Assembly (NCBI RefSeq): GCF_018139145.2
Contig: NC_059481.1
Span: 8,978,368 to 9,042,367, forward strand
Direction of reading: 5' to 3'
Length of the DNA: 64,000 nt
From: Gymnogyps californianus
Lineage: Eukaryota > Chordata > Aves > Accipitriformes > Cathartidae
In this document: in pieces, positions 44,532-55,185 of the stretch
Layout: each line of letters starts with the position of its first letter
Position numbering within the stretch: position 1 is the first letter of the stretch
Position numbers and translations under genes: made by a program
The notes under the pieces: model-generated
Databases searched by the model: none
Seen by the model: only the letters and a program-made list of their open reading frames with translations
What the model was told of the DNA's origin: nothing

Positions 44532-44900
44532 TGTCTCTGCAACAATGGGGCTGACAAGCGGGGCTGGATGTGCCTCAGCAGAGCCATCTCTGCCCCGGCA
44601 TTATCGCCGACCGCCTTCCCCGGCGCTGGCGGCTCTCCCCACCCACCCGCGGGCCGCCACCGCCGCTCCGCGCTCGGGACCGCGGCGGGGTGGGAGCCGC
44701 CCCCGCGCACCGCACGCGCACACGCGGCGCGGGGCCGGGCGCGCGCGCGCCGCCACCGGGCGGGGGGGGAGTGGAATGCGCGTGCGGCGGGGGGCGTGCG
44801 CGCGCGCGCGGCGGGGTGGAGGCGGAGGGGGGGGAAGGAGGGGCGGCGGGGTCCGCGCCTTCCCTTGTGCCCGGCGGGCGCCGTGGGGGAGCGGCGGGGA
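44532..44900 (-). other. TCF12: Possible alternative first exon of TCF12
   Basis: A second minus-strand donor, GAGACA followed by GTGAGTCACTT, ends a potential exon at 44532, only about 390 nt upstream of the exon 2 acceptor. It lies in the downstream half of the same CpG island. An alternative promoter using this donor would produce the same first methionine with a different 5' UTR. This rests on donor quality and position only. The upstream limit is arbitrary. Confidence 0.35.
44733..44815. repeat. Alternating GC/GT tracts with Z-DNA potential
   Basis: Two runs of strict purine-pyrimidine alternation (GGGCGCGCGCGCGCC near 44735-44752 and GTGCGCGCGCGCGCG near 44796-44810) flank a G-rich spacer inside CpG island 1, upstream of TCF12 exon 2. 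Confidence 0.8.
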
Positions 44901-45366
44901 CGCTGCCGCAGCCCCGCTCCCCTCCAAGTTTCGGAGCCGCCCGGCGCGCCGGGGCCGGGCTGCGGCCGCCGCGATCCTTTATGAGCGCGGGGAGCCGCGC
45001 GGCGGGTAACGCGCGCCCCGAACGCCGCCCGCGGGGACCCGCTCCTGCCCGGGGCCGGGCGCCGCAGCCCGCCCGGGGTCCGCGGCGCGGCCCGCCCCGC
45101 CACCGGCGGAGACCCCGGCACGCCGCACGCACGCCCCGCCGCCTGGGCGGCCGGCCCCGGCTGCCGCCCCTCGGGCTCCCCAGCGGCGCCTCCTCCTCGT
45201 CCTCCGCGGCCTCCCCGCCGCCCCCGCGGCGGCCCCCCAGCAGCCCGGCTCCCGCCCGGCCGCTGCCCCTTGCCGCCGCCTCTGCCCCAGCGAGCGCCCG
45301 GCCACCGCTTCCCTCCCCCCGCCTCTCTCTCCCAACTTCTCCCGGCCCCTCGCCGTCCGCACTTAC

Positions 45367-45550
45367 CCGCTGCCCCCCGTACGCTCCGGTGACCAGGGCC
45401 GGGCCGGCGGCGGCGGGCGGGCCGCAGGCTGGGTGGGAGGCGACGAGCCGAGCGCTCCCCCCCCACTGGAAAGAACTTGTGGGTTTCCCTCAGGCAGACA
45501 TTTTTTTGCTTACAGAGCCTCAGCACCACGTTCACGGCTCCGGCTCCGTA
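45367..45550 (-). other. TCF12: Predicted TCF12 non-coding exon 1
   Basis: On the minus strand the sequence CAGCGG is followed by GTAAGTGCGG, a near-perfect splice donor whose GT lies at 45366-45365. It sits in the CpG island 1.2 kb upstream of the exon 2 acceptor at 44142, as expected for the untranslated first exon of TCF12. The donor is seen directly; the upstream limit is a guess. Long frames across this exon are GC-rich chance frames. Confidence 0.7.
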
Positions 45551-46520
45551 TCCCTCCGCGCCGAGCGCCGCCACGGCCTTAACCCTTGACGCGCCGCGCC
45601 GCTACCGGCCGGGGGCGGCTGGGAGGCGCCGCCGCGCTGGCGGCGGCCCCACGAGCACGCCTTGGAGCCGCCCCGGCACCCGCCTCACCCCCGGGCGCAG
45701 CGCCGGGACGCCCCAGCAGCGGGGGGGATGGCGGCGGGGCCCGGGGGCCGCCCGCACCGCCGCGCAGGAGCCCGGCGGGTGGGTGTCGGCGGCGCGAGGA
45801 GCAAGCGGCACCCATCGGCCCCTGGCCCGCTTAGGGATACCGCAACGGGCACCCACAAAAACACGCACCGCAGGGGAACAGACCCCTCCCCACCGCTCCC
45901 CAACTCATCCAAACCGCCAGCACAAACCTCGCCACGTAGCACTGACAGCAACGCACGTGCCCCAAAATACATTACCACATTCACCCTGAATCCACGTACC
46001 CTAAACTATGCCTAAATACTTTTAATATAGCAATATACAGTCTTACTTTGCCAAATAAAATTGCATATGAATTACATCAAGCTTTAAACATTCATTAGCA
46101 GCTTCCTCTTAAATACATACAATTAAAACCATAACATGTCAAAGCATAAAAATATGTATGTTAATGCAAGAACGCACTTTCAAACAAACTCTGCGGTCCT
46201 CTGAAACGGGTGATGCTAAAGGTGAATCAGCCCAACGGCTTCCGTTCAGGAATGGGAACCGGCACGTGAAGAACCTGCACCCTCATTTGGGTCCTGCCAC
46301 TGCTACGGACAAATCACTCGTTTGCGCTCCGTCTCCTTCTCATAAAACAGCACTGCCAGCCTGTCCCGCCGGGAAGTTTATTTCATGTTTGCAAGCTACT
46401 CAGACACCCAGGCGTAACGGCCTAATGAAAGGGCACGGCTTTTCCTAGCGCCAAGGAGCGTGATCCCGGTGCAAGCCCGACGCTCAGCTGCACGCACGGC
46501 TCCCAAGCCTGCAGAGCCCC

Positions 46521-46547
46521 CAGGTGGCACCTACTTGCCACCACCTG
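46521..46547. promoter_or_regulatory. Inverted pair of CAGGTG/CACCTG E-boxes
   Basis: CAGGTG at 46521 and CACCTG at 46542 face each other, with GGTGGCA and TGCCACC forming 7-bp arms between them. This E-box type is bound by E-proteins and by ZEB and SNAI repressors. It lies about 1.1 kb upstream of the predicted TCF12 exon 1. Confidence 0.35.
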
Positions 46548-47020
46548 GGGCTCGGCCTGCTCTTCTCTGACCCTAGCTACCGAGGGCTACCTACCCCTCC
46601 CTCTGGAAGTGAGAATTAAAAAATAATAATCTCTGCAGCTACTGGCATATTATTTTGGAGCAAGAGGACTTACAAAACACAAGGAGAATGAAAAAGGATA
46701 CTTAAAATCCTGGAGAACCTGAAACGCTCCAGGGAGATAGTAAGCGCAGTGAGGAAAGGCACGCTGTGTGGAGGAGCGTTCATCCCTCACAGGCTGCTGC
46801 TTGGCAGCCCCCCAGGCCTGGAAAGCAGCAGGCTGTACAGAGGGCTCTCCAGCCCCACGCCCGCTCCTTCCAACTCAACTCTTCCCACCCTCAGATCCCG
46901 ACTGTGACATCTTCCGGAGGAAGGGGAGGGTGATAACAAACTTACCACCCCCAGGCAAAGACAAACTGGAGATTCTGGAGCCTTAAAACATTCTCCTCCA
47001 GTTTTCTCCCATATATGCTG

Positions 47021-47056
47021 TGTACTGGATGATCATCTGGCCTTGTGATTCTATGA
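47021..47056 (+). mobile_element. CR1 3'-end fragment (degraded)
   Basis: TACTGGATGATCATCTGG followed by CCTTGTGATTCTATGA matches the end of avian CR1 (...GGACTAGATGATCTCCAGAGG... ATTCTGTGATTCTATGA) with the middle deleted. Confidence 0.55.
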
Positions 47057-47539
47057 ATATTCATATATTTGCCACTTAGAAATGCAGGAAGCAATTTGTA
47101 TTAAAATATCAACACAATGACTTCCATTCTCCGTGCCCCTGAGGGACATAAATATGTACTTTTCCCCTTTGATGTATAAATAATACTTCACTTGAGAGGA
47201 AAGCACCCAGTGACAGAGATCATTATGCATTTCATGAGGAATGCCCTTTAACATATTTTAGTCACAAGGAAGACGCCCTATTTACATACTGTGAAAATAT
47301 TGTTGTTTCTCTTGAAGCATTACTTTTTAACCAGTACTGGTACTCAGCACCAGTTAGTACAGCTGCAACACTGATAAGCATTGATTAGAAAACTGACTAA
47401 ATGTAAAGAAGGTGGAAGCAATAATGCTAACAATTATTTGTACTGATGTGTCATTGTATTAAAATTAAAACTTAATTTCAAATACAATACTTTTTATTTG
47501 CCCTCTGACCTAAGGTTTTAAGGTTCACATTCGCAGGCT

Positions 47540-47545
47540 TTTATT
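47540..47545 (-). terminator. Poly(A) signal AATAAA
   Basis: A canonical hexamer on the minus strand, five bases beyond the TAG at 47551-47553. It supports a 3' end there, about 2.1 kb upstream of the predicted TCF12 exon 1. Confidence 0.5.
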
Positions 47546-47550
47546 TGCAG

Positions 47551-47781
47551 CTAGAAACTTTGAGTGGAAGATGATATATCCACATAATCCATGACATAGG
47601 GTTTAAAGATACACCAAATACTGTAAGGTATTCCATTTGGTCCACAATGACACGTCACTTTCTCATGCAGATGCTGGCAGTAAACACGCTCATTACCAAA
47701 AGTCACATCATAGCGGCCATTCTTCCGCATTACTTCCCTATGGGTTGACTGTCTTCTTTGAAAAACTTCATTTCCAGGCAC
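47551..47781 (-). CDS. Candidate terminal coding exon of an unidentified minus-strand gene
   Basis: The minus strand shows an acceptor (TTTTTCTACAG), then 76 open codons and TAG. The peptide begins VPGNEVFQRRQSTHREVM, continues RKNGRYDVTFGNERVYCQ and ends DISSSTQSF. It has four Cys and three His but no zinc-finger spacing that I recognise, no signal peptide and no membrane segment. An AATAAA lies five bases after the stop, so the 3' UTR would be extremely short. The frame stays open upstream of the acceptor, but that part reads like intron. I do not recognise the family. Upstream exons are not assigned; CpG island 2, with a minus-strand donor at 50681, is a possible first exon. It could also be a decayed exon. 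Confidence 0.5.
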   Translation of the reverse strand: MPGNEVFQRRQSTHREVMRKNGRYDVTFGNERVYCQHLHEKVTCHCGPNGIPYSIWCIFKPYVMDYVDISSSTQSF

Positions 47782-50589
47782 CTGTAGAAAAATGACCAGA
47801 ACATAAATGAAGTTTTCAGAAATTATGCCAGACAACTTAGCAAGTACCCAAGGCCTCAGGGAAGGTATGCCTTGGCCCAAAATATACCGTGAGTCTGACC
47901 TAAAGGAGATTGCTCCGGGGAGACAAAATTGTAATGAGTTTGCCAATTCAGAAATTTCAAAAGAAACTCATGCAGGTAGCTTGACTAAAACTCTTGTGAA
48001 AGATCAGTAACTATCACATCCTGTATTACAATAAAATTCTAAAAGGAGATTTAACCTAATGTTTCCTGGGTACTGAACATCTGCCACATTGGTGAGAGTT
48101 GGAATCTTTCACCTATTCAGTTTTTAACCCCTCTTCATGTAACACTGATGAGAATTAACATGTACACTTGAAACATCAAGCCACGATATTCTATGTCCAC
48201 GCAACATTGTCTTTCACCTGTTCTCAGAATCTCCAACCCCTTTCTCAAGCTGCTACTTACTTAGTATCCTTTCATCTCTGCCACTCCCTATAAATTCTTC
48301 CTGTTTACTGCAAAGATAGGAGTTTAAAAAAAAAAAAAAAAAAGCATTGCATATCCTTATCCTGTCATAGTCATACACAGAAAATGAAACAGAAAACAAA
48401 GTGGTCAACATTAAAAAAAATGCCACCAACAAGAAACCCAAACCAAACAAACTCTCTGCTTTTAGCTATTTAGAGATCTTTATGAGAAAATATGACTAAG
48501 ACTTTATAAACATTTTAAAACATTTGAAGAAATAGGTATCTGAAACCTGGTTTGGACAATTACAACAGTTTTCCATTTGCAACAAAGAAAATACTTCCAG
48601 TTTCATTCCTGCTTCAATCCCTAGTTATGGTTCTTTCCTTACACATGTGCAAACATACTACACAAATCATACAAAAATGAAAAACTTCCAGCTTTGCTGT
48701 GACACAACAGTACCTTCCTCGTACATTACATAGAAGGCTGAAATGCTACTGTCTTCTGCAACTGTTACACCCTTTTTTCTTTCACTTCTTTAAAAATAAA
48801 AGGTCTTCACTACCTGGGGAGCAATGGATCAGATGGATAGCACAGAAATATAGGAGCAATCATAAACACCAATCATTTTGCTAGTGATTTTGTAAGCAAG
48901 GACTCCAGCAACCAGGGCTGAATTCTTGAAGATGCTTTCACAATCATATTGTCATCGGTTAATTTTATATCAAGATAAATGGATTTATTAGTCTTGTGGA
49001 TAAATACCCTTTCCTTAGAGAAGTCTTAGGTCTGTTGTGGAGTAGTGCAAGTAATAGGCAGGTAAACCCATGCACACAAAGTCATCAGTGAACTCCAGAC
49101 TCTGACAGACCACACAACACAACTGTAAATCTTTATGGTAACAGCCCTGACAGCTGATCCACCAACATCAATACGGTCAGCCACCAAGCAGAGCAATCAG
49201 GGAATTGCTAGTTGCCAGATGGCGATGGCAACATTCTTCCACATGCTTCAACATGACCATGAAAATGAAGAATTACATACAGGACATTAAAAAATTAAGA
49301 GGAATATAAAAACCAAATGACTTGAGCACAACCCCCTGAAAATAATCACACTCATACACTGTTTCCACAGCCTTCATGAATTGCTTTCCACCCACTCCTT
49401 AAAGGAAAAATATTTGATACAGGAGACAGCTGTTGTGCATTTAGGGATGTGAGAAAATGTATTCTGTATTACTATTTAATGTATCATGCCTGTGTGAATA
49501 AAATCATTAAGCTTGCATGTCTCCTTTTGGTTTATTTATTCTTAAATTTACACATGCTGAATTAATTCACCAGCACCCCCAAACTGTACGAGCTCCTAGG
49601 GCGTTCCCCAACAGAGCATTTGACCCAGGATGGAGTTTTCACTGGAATGGCTCCTTTAAATCAACACGTATGTGCTCAGCCTGCATCCGCAGCTAGCAAT
49701 TTATCCATGATATTGCAATATCGCTATTGCTTAGCAAATCCATAGCCCTGGAGAGAAGTCAGCAAACCTCCTTTCCTGCTCCAGTTTTGGTTTGGTTGGG
49801 GTTTTTTTGTTGTTTGGTTTTTTTTTTACAAATTCCCACCCTCACCTAAACCACTGAATCCTTTCTACTGCTTCCAGTAGACTTCCCAGTACACACAGCA
49901 ATGCTCATTTGGAGTCAGCAATAAGGAGAACACAACCTTGTTTCCTGCAACTAGCATGGACAAAGCAATTGCATTTTCTCACTGACTTGTTCCTGGGGTC
50001 ACCTGGAATCTGACTCAAGCCAATAAAAATAAACTAAAATATTTTTGTTGTCATCCATGAAAGTTTTGGATGAAGCTCTTGGGGAGGCACTGTGTTCTTC
50101 CTACAGCTCTTTCTTCCAAAGCAGACTTTGGAAAAGTATCCCACAAATGAGCTTACAGATATATTCCTATGACCAAGCCTCATGATTGCGCAGTGCTTGC
50201 TGTTATCAGTACAGCCCATCTTACAGATAACTGAATTTGCTGCCTCACTTGCTGCCTGCTATATTTACCTCACGGTAATTAAAATTATATAACATATATA
50301 TTATGTAACATATTCTACAACAGGAAAGATTTGGAACATTTGCAGGAGGCTGTAATGGCGAAACCTCTCACCAAACAGTATTACTTATGAGCGGACCAGA
50401 GAAAGCATGCAGGTTGACTACTGTAAAGTCAAAACCCGTTTCTGTGGGGGCACTAACAGCTACACTTAATTTGTTACTGCTGCTGACAAAATGCTCGCCG
50501 ACAAGTACTTCTGGCGAAGCAGGAAATGGGCAAAAGCTTTAGCTCGCCGTAAGGGACGATCTTCCCAGGAGGAATTCTCACAAAAGCAG
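47782..50589. other. Non-coding stretch between the candidate terminal exon and CpG island 2
   Basis: AT-rich sequence with an A run at 48326-48343 and a T/G-rich low-complexity patch near 49785-49830. If the minus-strand transcript starts in island 2 this is its intron. No other exon could be supported. Confidence 0.55.
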
Positions 50590-51730
50590 AGAGTTGACGG
50601 GGGGCGGGGGAAAGGCGATTAAAAGGAGAAATCGCGGCGGGAGGGCCCCATGGGAGGTGGCCTCTCCCGTCCCCGCTCACCGCAGCAGGACCGGGGCCTC
50701 CCGCCGGCTGTGACCGCGGCCAGACCCCGCCGCCGGCAACGCCGCTCGGCGGGCTGCTGGGGCCGGCGCCCGCCGGGCGCACCAATGCGGGCGGCGGGGC
50801 AAGGGCCGCTGAGAGGAGCGGGAAGTTGCGCCCGCGCCGCCCCCGCCCCGCCGGCGGGTCCCTCGGGCGGCGCCGCCCCAGCGCCGCACGGCTCCGCGAA
50901 CCCCGCGCCGCCCCGGCGCCGCGGCGGAGCCCCGCGGGCAACGCGGCGGCGCCTGGGGGCGCGCAGATTGCGGCCCGCCCCCCGCACCGCCCCGGACGCG
51001 CGGAGTCGCGCTTCCCCGGGGTCGGCAGGCGCGGGGAAAGCGAGGCGGGGGAACTGAAGTTGGCCGTGCCCGCTCGGCCCCCTCCCCTGCCCGGCTCCGC
51101 GGCCCCGCCAGCCCTCAACGGGGCCGGCACGCTCCACCCGTCGGCCGAGGGCGGCCCCGGCACAGCGGCCGAAAGTTGTGCGGGGCCGAACAATGCGGAC
51201 GGACTATTTCTCCTTCCGCCGGCCGGCTGTGACGGGAGGAGGAGGAGGGGAGCGGCGGCGGAGGGGGTGGGTGCGGCCCACCGCCGAGCGGGCGGGAGGC
51301 GCGGGGGGCCGCGGGCCGCTCCTCGCCTCAGGCTGCCGGGGCGTGGCGTGGCGGCTGACCCCTCCCCGGGGCCGGTTATGAAAGCCGAGGGAGCGCCGCC
51401 CAGCCTAGTCCCGTCCCGTCGAGGCCCGGGGGGAGGTGGGGAGCGGTAGCAGGCGCTGCGCCTTCCCAGCCGCCGTCCCGTCCCGGGACGCGCCGAGCGC
51501 CCTTGCGGGAACCGCCTTCAGGCGCGGAGCAGCGCCGCGTCCCGTCCCGGCACCGCCGCCCTGCGCCTCGCGGCTGGGCTCCCGCCGTGGGGCTGGCAGG
51601 GCGGCAGCGCGCGAAACGCCCCGTCCCGGCACGGGGGGAAAAGTCTGATCTCCCGTTCTGCCTGGTGCCGTCCTGCCGCCGCCGCCGCCGCCTCAAGAGG
51701 CAAGCCCTGCTCCCCGTCCGGCTCCCCGCT
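50590..51730. promoter_or_regulatory. CpG island 2
   Basis: A second sharply bounded GC- and CpG-rich block about 5 kb upstream of island 1. It contains a CCAAT motif near 50782 and an ETS-like CTTCCG close to TGACGGGA near 51215. It marks an active promoter independent of the TCF12 island. The long frames on both strands are compositional. Confidence 0.88.
50681..51190 (-). other. Predicted first exon of a minus-strand transcript in CpG island 2
   Basis: On the minus strand GCTGCG is followed by GTGAGCGGG, a strong donor whose GT is at 50680-50679. No equally good donor was seen on the plus strand of this island. The transcript would run towards the terminal exon at 47551-47781. The upstream limit is arbitrary. 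Confidence 0.4.
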
Positions 51731-54700
51731 CTCTGCCAGGAGTTCAACACGAGTATAAGGTCTCCGTGGGAGCGCAGCACAGCTCGTGGGCCATGTGCGC
51801 CCTGGAAAACTTCTGGTCTTCCTGCTTGTAGTTCAAGAACTAAACCTGAACATCATCAGCGTACAGTAACAGTTTAAATCAAACACTGACTTTAAATTGA
51901 CACAGGAGGTGGTTTGGGTACTTATTTTGTTTAAGCCAGCCTTTTTAAATTAACTAAAAACAACTAACAAGTTTAAGCTAAAAGCAACATAATGTTTTCT
52001 TGCTTTTACAGTACCTTGCTACTTAAATAAGTAGTCACAGGAGATTTATGCTAGCTTAATAAAATTAATCTAAAATTATACTGTCTTCAAAGGTGACTTA
52101 CAAACAAATCAGTATGATATAAAGCTTAATTTAAATAAACACCTAAACATATTCCTAAGTAAAGCGTTCATAAAATCAAAAGCAGATGGATATCCCTGTA
52201 GAAAAAAGTTCCTCTTTGGTGTATCTCAACCTTTCTGTTCGAGAGCCCTCAGCATAGCCACACCAATTTTTTCTACAAGGCGAATACCACCACGGCGATG
52301 AAGTGGTATTGGAGAGAGCTAGCAGAGCTGAGCAGGCAGGCTGCGGGATGCTGCACGGCTCGGCTGCTCAAGGGACAGAGACTGCTGGCAAAAACAGTGC
52401 AGGTGCTGTGCTGCTGCACCACTTTGAAGTACTTCATTTTAAGAAAGCTCATTTATAAACTCAGAAGACACAGATTACAACAAAGAATCATGTAAGTGAG
52501 ATTATAAAAGGGAGTTATTTTCGGTGAGGAAATTAATACAAAGTTTTAAGTTTCCTATGTAAACTATATGCCCTTCGCTACAAATTTTTATGATTGTAGT
52601 TCAATGTAAGCCATTTTGAAATATCCCTAGGATAAGCATTACTGCTGAAAGCAACTGGGGCAGAGCATCTTTCACCAAAAAGGTGTCTCACACTGAAAGA
52701 CGTTGGCTGAATAGTCAGAATGGAGTTAATTTGCAGAGAGGATGCAGCATGAGTATCACCATTTTTAGCCTGGTTTCCTAGGGAAATCACTTGCAGACAA
52801 CTACACTGTGTTCATGTGGATGGATGCGTTTCCTTAATACATCGTAAACTTATTTGCCAATTGCAGCCACAGAAAATGAGGAGATCACATTCACACGCAT
52901 TTAATGGAAACAGGGATTAAAGCAGAAAAAAAGGAGACTGTGTTGGTGCACCCACTGAAGAAAAGACTAGTTCCGGTCAATCCTTGTCAGCGACCAAAGA
53001 ACCCAGACACAGGATGCAAAGCCAGGGGAAGGTAACTTTAGGTAGTTTCCCTTCTGGCAGAAGAATTTCTGGTGTTCTGTCTGCCACCGGGAGCTGGAAC
53101 CAGCCATCTGTTTTACACAGACCTTTTTGAACATTTCCCCATCTCCCAAGTTTCACAGGAGCCAGGAAATAATTGCTTTAATGTAATCAAAAGCCATATA
53201 ACCCACAGATAATGTTTTCCATTCTAAAATTGCTTGAAAGAATGTAACTGAAGTTTGACTAGAGTCATTCATCAGCCAGTCCCAGATGGGCCTCTCATGC
53301 ATGGGATTCCCACTGAACACTAATTCCCTCCTTGGCACTGAAGGGAACAGGTTCTGCCCCTCACACAACTAATGGACCGTCAGATGATGCATTCTGGGGA
53401 ACTAAGGGATGACAGAGAAGACCAAATTTACAGAGGAAAAATCACAGCTTTGAAGAACAGTAGGAACTCTTTATACCAAGCACATATAGAACTACACTTT
53501 AAATTACACTGAGAAAAGTTTCATTTCTTAAATCAGTGGAGTGATAATACATTGGGGCTAATATTGTTTTCTGTCATTTGTTTGGGATTTTTTTAAGGTT
53601 TTAGGAAGGAAAAAAATCTTAAAGTTTAAGTTCTGTTTTGAAGACTGCTGCAGCCTCGTCTTAGGTGGACTCTCATATGAAGAAAATTGTGAATATTCAA
53701 CTATTTCCCTCCTCATATATTATAATGACTATTTTGTCCAACAATATCTGCAGAGCACATCAGATTAATGTTCATTTGCAAATACAATTGTGGGTAGTCT
53801 CCTTGTCATATGTATTTACAGTTTCATTCTAATTAATAGAAATATTTCTGTTAGAAATAAGGGACAGTCTTGCAAGTTCCTAGAAGTGTTCACTGACTAC
53901 ATTTAATGTTCTTTTTACATAAATCATTTAGGATTGCACTCCACAAAATACATCCTGCCCCCCATAATTTGCCCTTATGTGGCTCTTAACATAGTAAAAT
54001 CTGGGGGAGTTGACTCAATTATTGAAGATACTTGATTATCCAAGATCCAGAAAATCCTGGTTATCTGTCTCAGAGTGGAAAAAAAAACAGTTTCAGAAAT
54101 AATAATGTGATAGGATTACTGTGTATAGCATATCGCTATTTTGACCATAAAGTGTTTCCGTGACAGACATGCAAATATTCAAGGCCAGATGACTTCAACA
54201 ATGGTACCCATGCTTTTGACGAACTAGTTTGCATTATCTCATCTGATCCCCCCTTTTATCATAGGCAGATGAGACATCTTATGCATTCACATGGTTTTGA
54301 CCTTGTCACATGCAGATACTTACTGCAACTACATAGTTTCCAGATGCTACAGAATAGTAAAGCATCCTATTCAAGAATGTGCCCAACAGGTATTTTATGT
54401 TTGCACTCAAACTAGAAACTAACATAGAAAATTATGCATGTTATACCACATACTAGGTAGTTTCATACAGGTCTCAAATCTAGAGCTAAAGTACACTTCA
54501 AAGAAAGTAAATTTTTTAGGTTTTAGTTTCACCTTTCTTTTTTTGGGAGGGGTTTACTTTCTAAACAGCATATTTATGCTTTCAGTTCTTCTGTGCTTAT
54601 ACAGCACTAGTTATAACTTCCAGAGCCATCATAAATCACAGGTAATCCTACCCTAGCTGCAGGTCCTGGAGAGCTGGCATGTGTCAAACAGAGACTTCTG

Positions 54701-54737
54701 AATGAAATATGACCTTTAATCAAGTTTCAACAGCTTA
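51731..54737. other. Non-coding stretch upstream of CpG island 2
   Basis: Mostly unique AT-rich sequence. One minus-strand frame (53153-53368) reads protein-like but lacks a good donor. No repeat family was recognised. Confidence 0.6.
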
Positions 54738-55185
54738 TAAGAACAGAGAACGTAAGAAAGGCCATGCTGCTCAGACCAAAGGCCCACCTAGCCCAGTAGC
54801 CTATCTCCAAAATAACAACCCAGTATAGTCTCTATTCTTTTCAGTTTAATCTCTCTTATGTTCTCAATGTAGTGACTATTCAGTGGGATTCTGGAGAGTG
54901 GAGATGGCTTTGGCCCTGTGCCCGTTCCTGGTATTGCATTATTTCCGGAGTAATGAGAAAGAACAATCATTAGCCAGTACGGGATGCTCAGGGAAGTATG
55001 TAAGAACCGGGCATGAGCAGACACATCTTGTATCTGGCGTATTCCCCCTTCTGCCAATAAGAAAATTAAGAATTCCTCAAGCAAGAAGTTGCATTTGATT
55101 ATTGTTCTTAATGGCTATTGAGGGCTTATCCTTTATGAATTTCTTTGGTTCATATTGAACTATTTTAACTACTCAGCAGCTGTAC
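54738..55185. mobile_element. Ancient amniote CR1-like repeat
   Basis: The block starts with GTAAGAAAGGCCATGCTG, CTCAGACCAAAGGCCCAC and CTAGCCCAGTAGCCTATCTC. It later has TTAATGGCTATTGAGGGCTT and ATCCTTTATGAATTTCTTTG. These match in order a CR1-type repeat common in turtles and crocodilians, with the segments ATAAGAACGGCCATACTGGG, CAGACCAAAGGTCCATCTAG and AATAGCCATTGATGGACCTA as I remember them. It is diverged and carries indels. Orientation relative to the element is not assigned. Confidence 0.8.

Larger units (their letters stand above)
44143..45366 (-). other. TCF12 intron 1 (if exon 1 ends at 45367)
   Basis: The stretch runs from the GTAAGT donor to the TCCTAG acceptor. Most of it is CpG island. 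The part nearest exon 2 is less extreme in GC. A poorer donor-like GGTAAAGC lies near 44290. Confidence 0.65.
44395..45840. promoter_or_regulatory. CpG island 1, TCF12 promoter
   Basis: The base composition changes abruptly from AT-rich to very GC-rich with dense CpG, and falls back to CA-rich sequence after about 45840. No TATA box is evident, as is usual for island promoters. Two alternating GC/GT tracts lie inside it, and the predicted TCF12 first-exon donors at 45367 and 44532 are embedded in it. On both strands it yields long frames rich in Ala, Arg, Gly and Pro. These are composition artefacts, not genes. Confidence 0.9.
45841..47550. other. Region between TCF12 and the next minus-strand exon
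   Basis: A mainly non-coding stretch with a CA-rich shoulder of the CpG island, a paired E-box motif at 46521-46547 and a small CR1 fragment at 47021-47056. The chance frames at 46158-46448 and 46768-46986 have no domain or splice support. Confidence 0.7.

Noticed and set aside
44528..45589. Frames of 339 and 348 codons on opposite strands in CpG island 1
   Set aside because: They overlap each other on both strands, are almost entirely Ala, Arg, Gly and Pro, and run across the TCF12 promoter. High GC removes stop codons.
50474..51449. Frames of 239, 207 and 172 codons in CpG island 2
   Set aside because: Same compositional effect; no domain, and overlapping frames on both strands.
53153..53368. 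Minus-strand frame with a protein-like peptide (GNPMHERPIWDWLMNDSS...) after an acceptor-like CCCTTCAG
   Set aside because: No good donor and no poly(A) signal next to its stop; no family recognised. Left as a weak candidate only.
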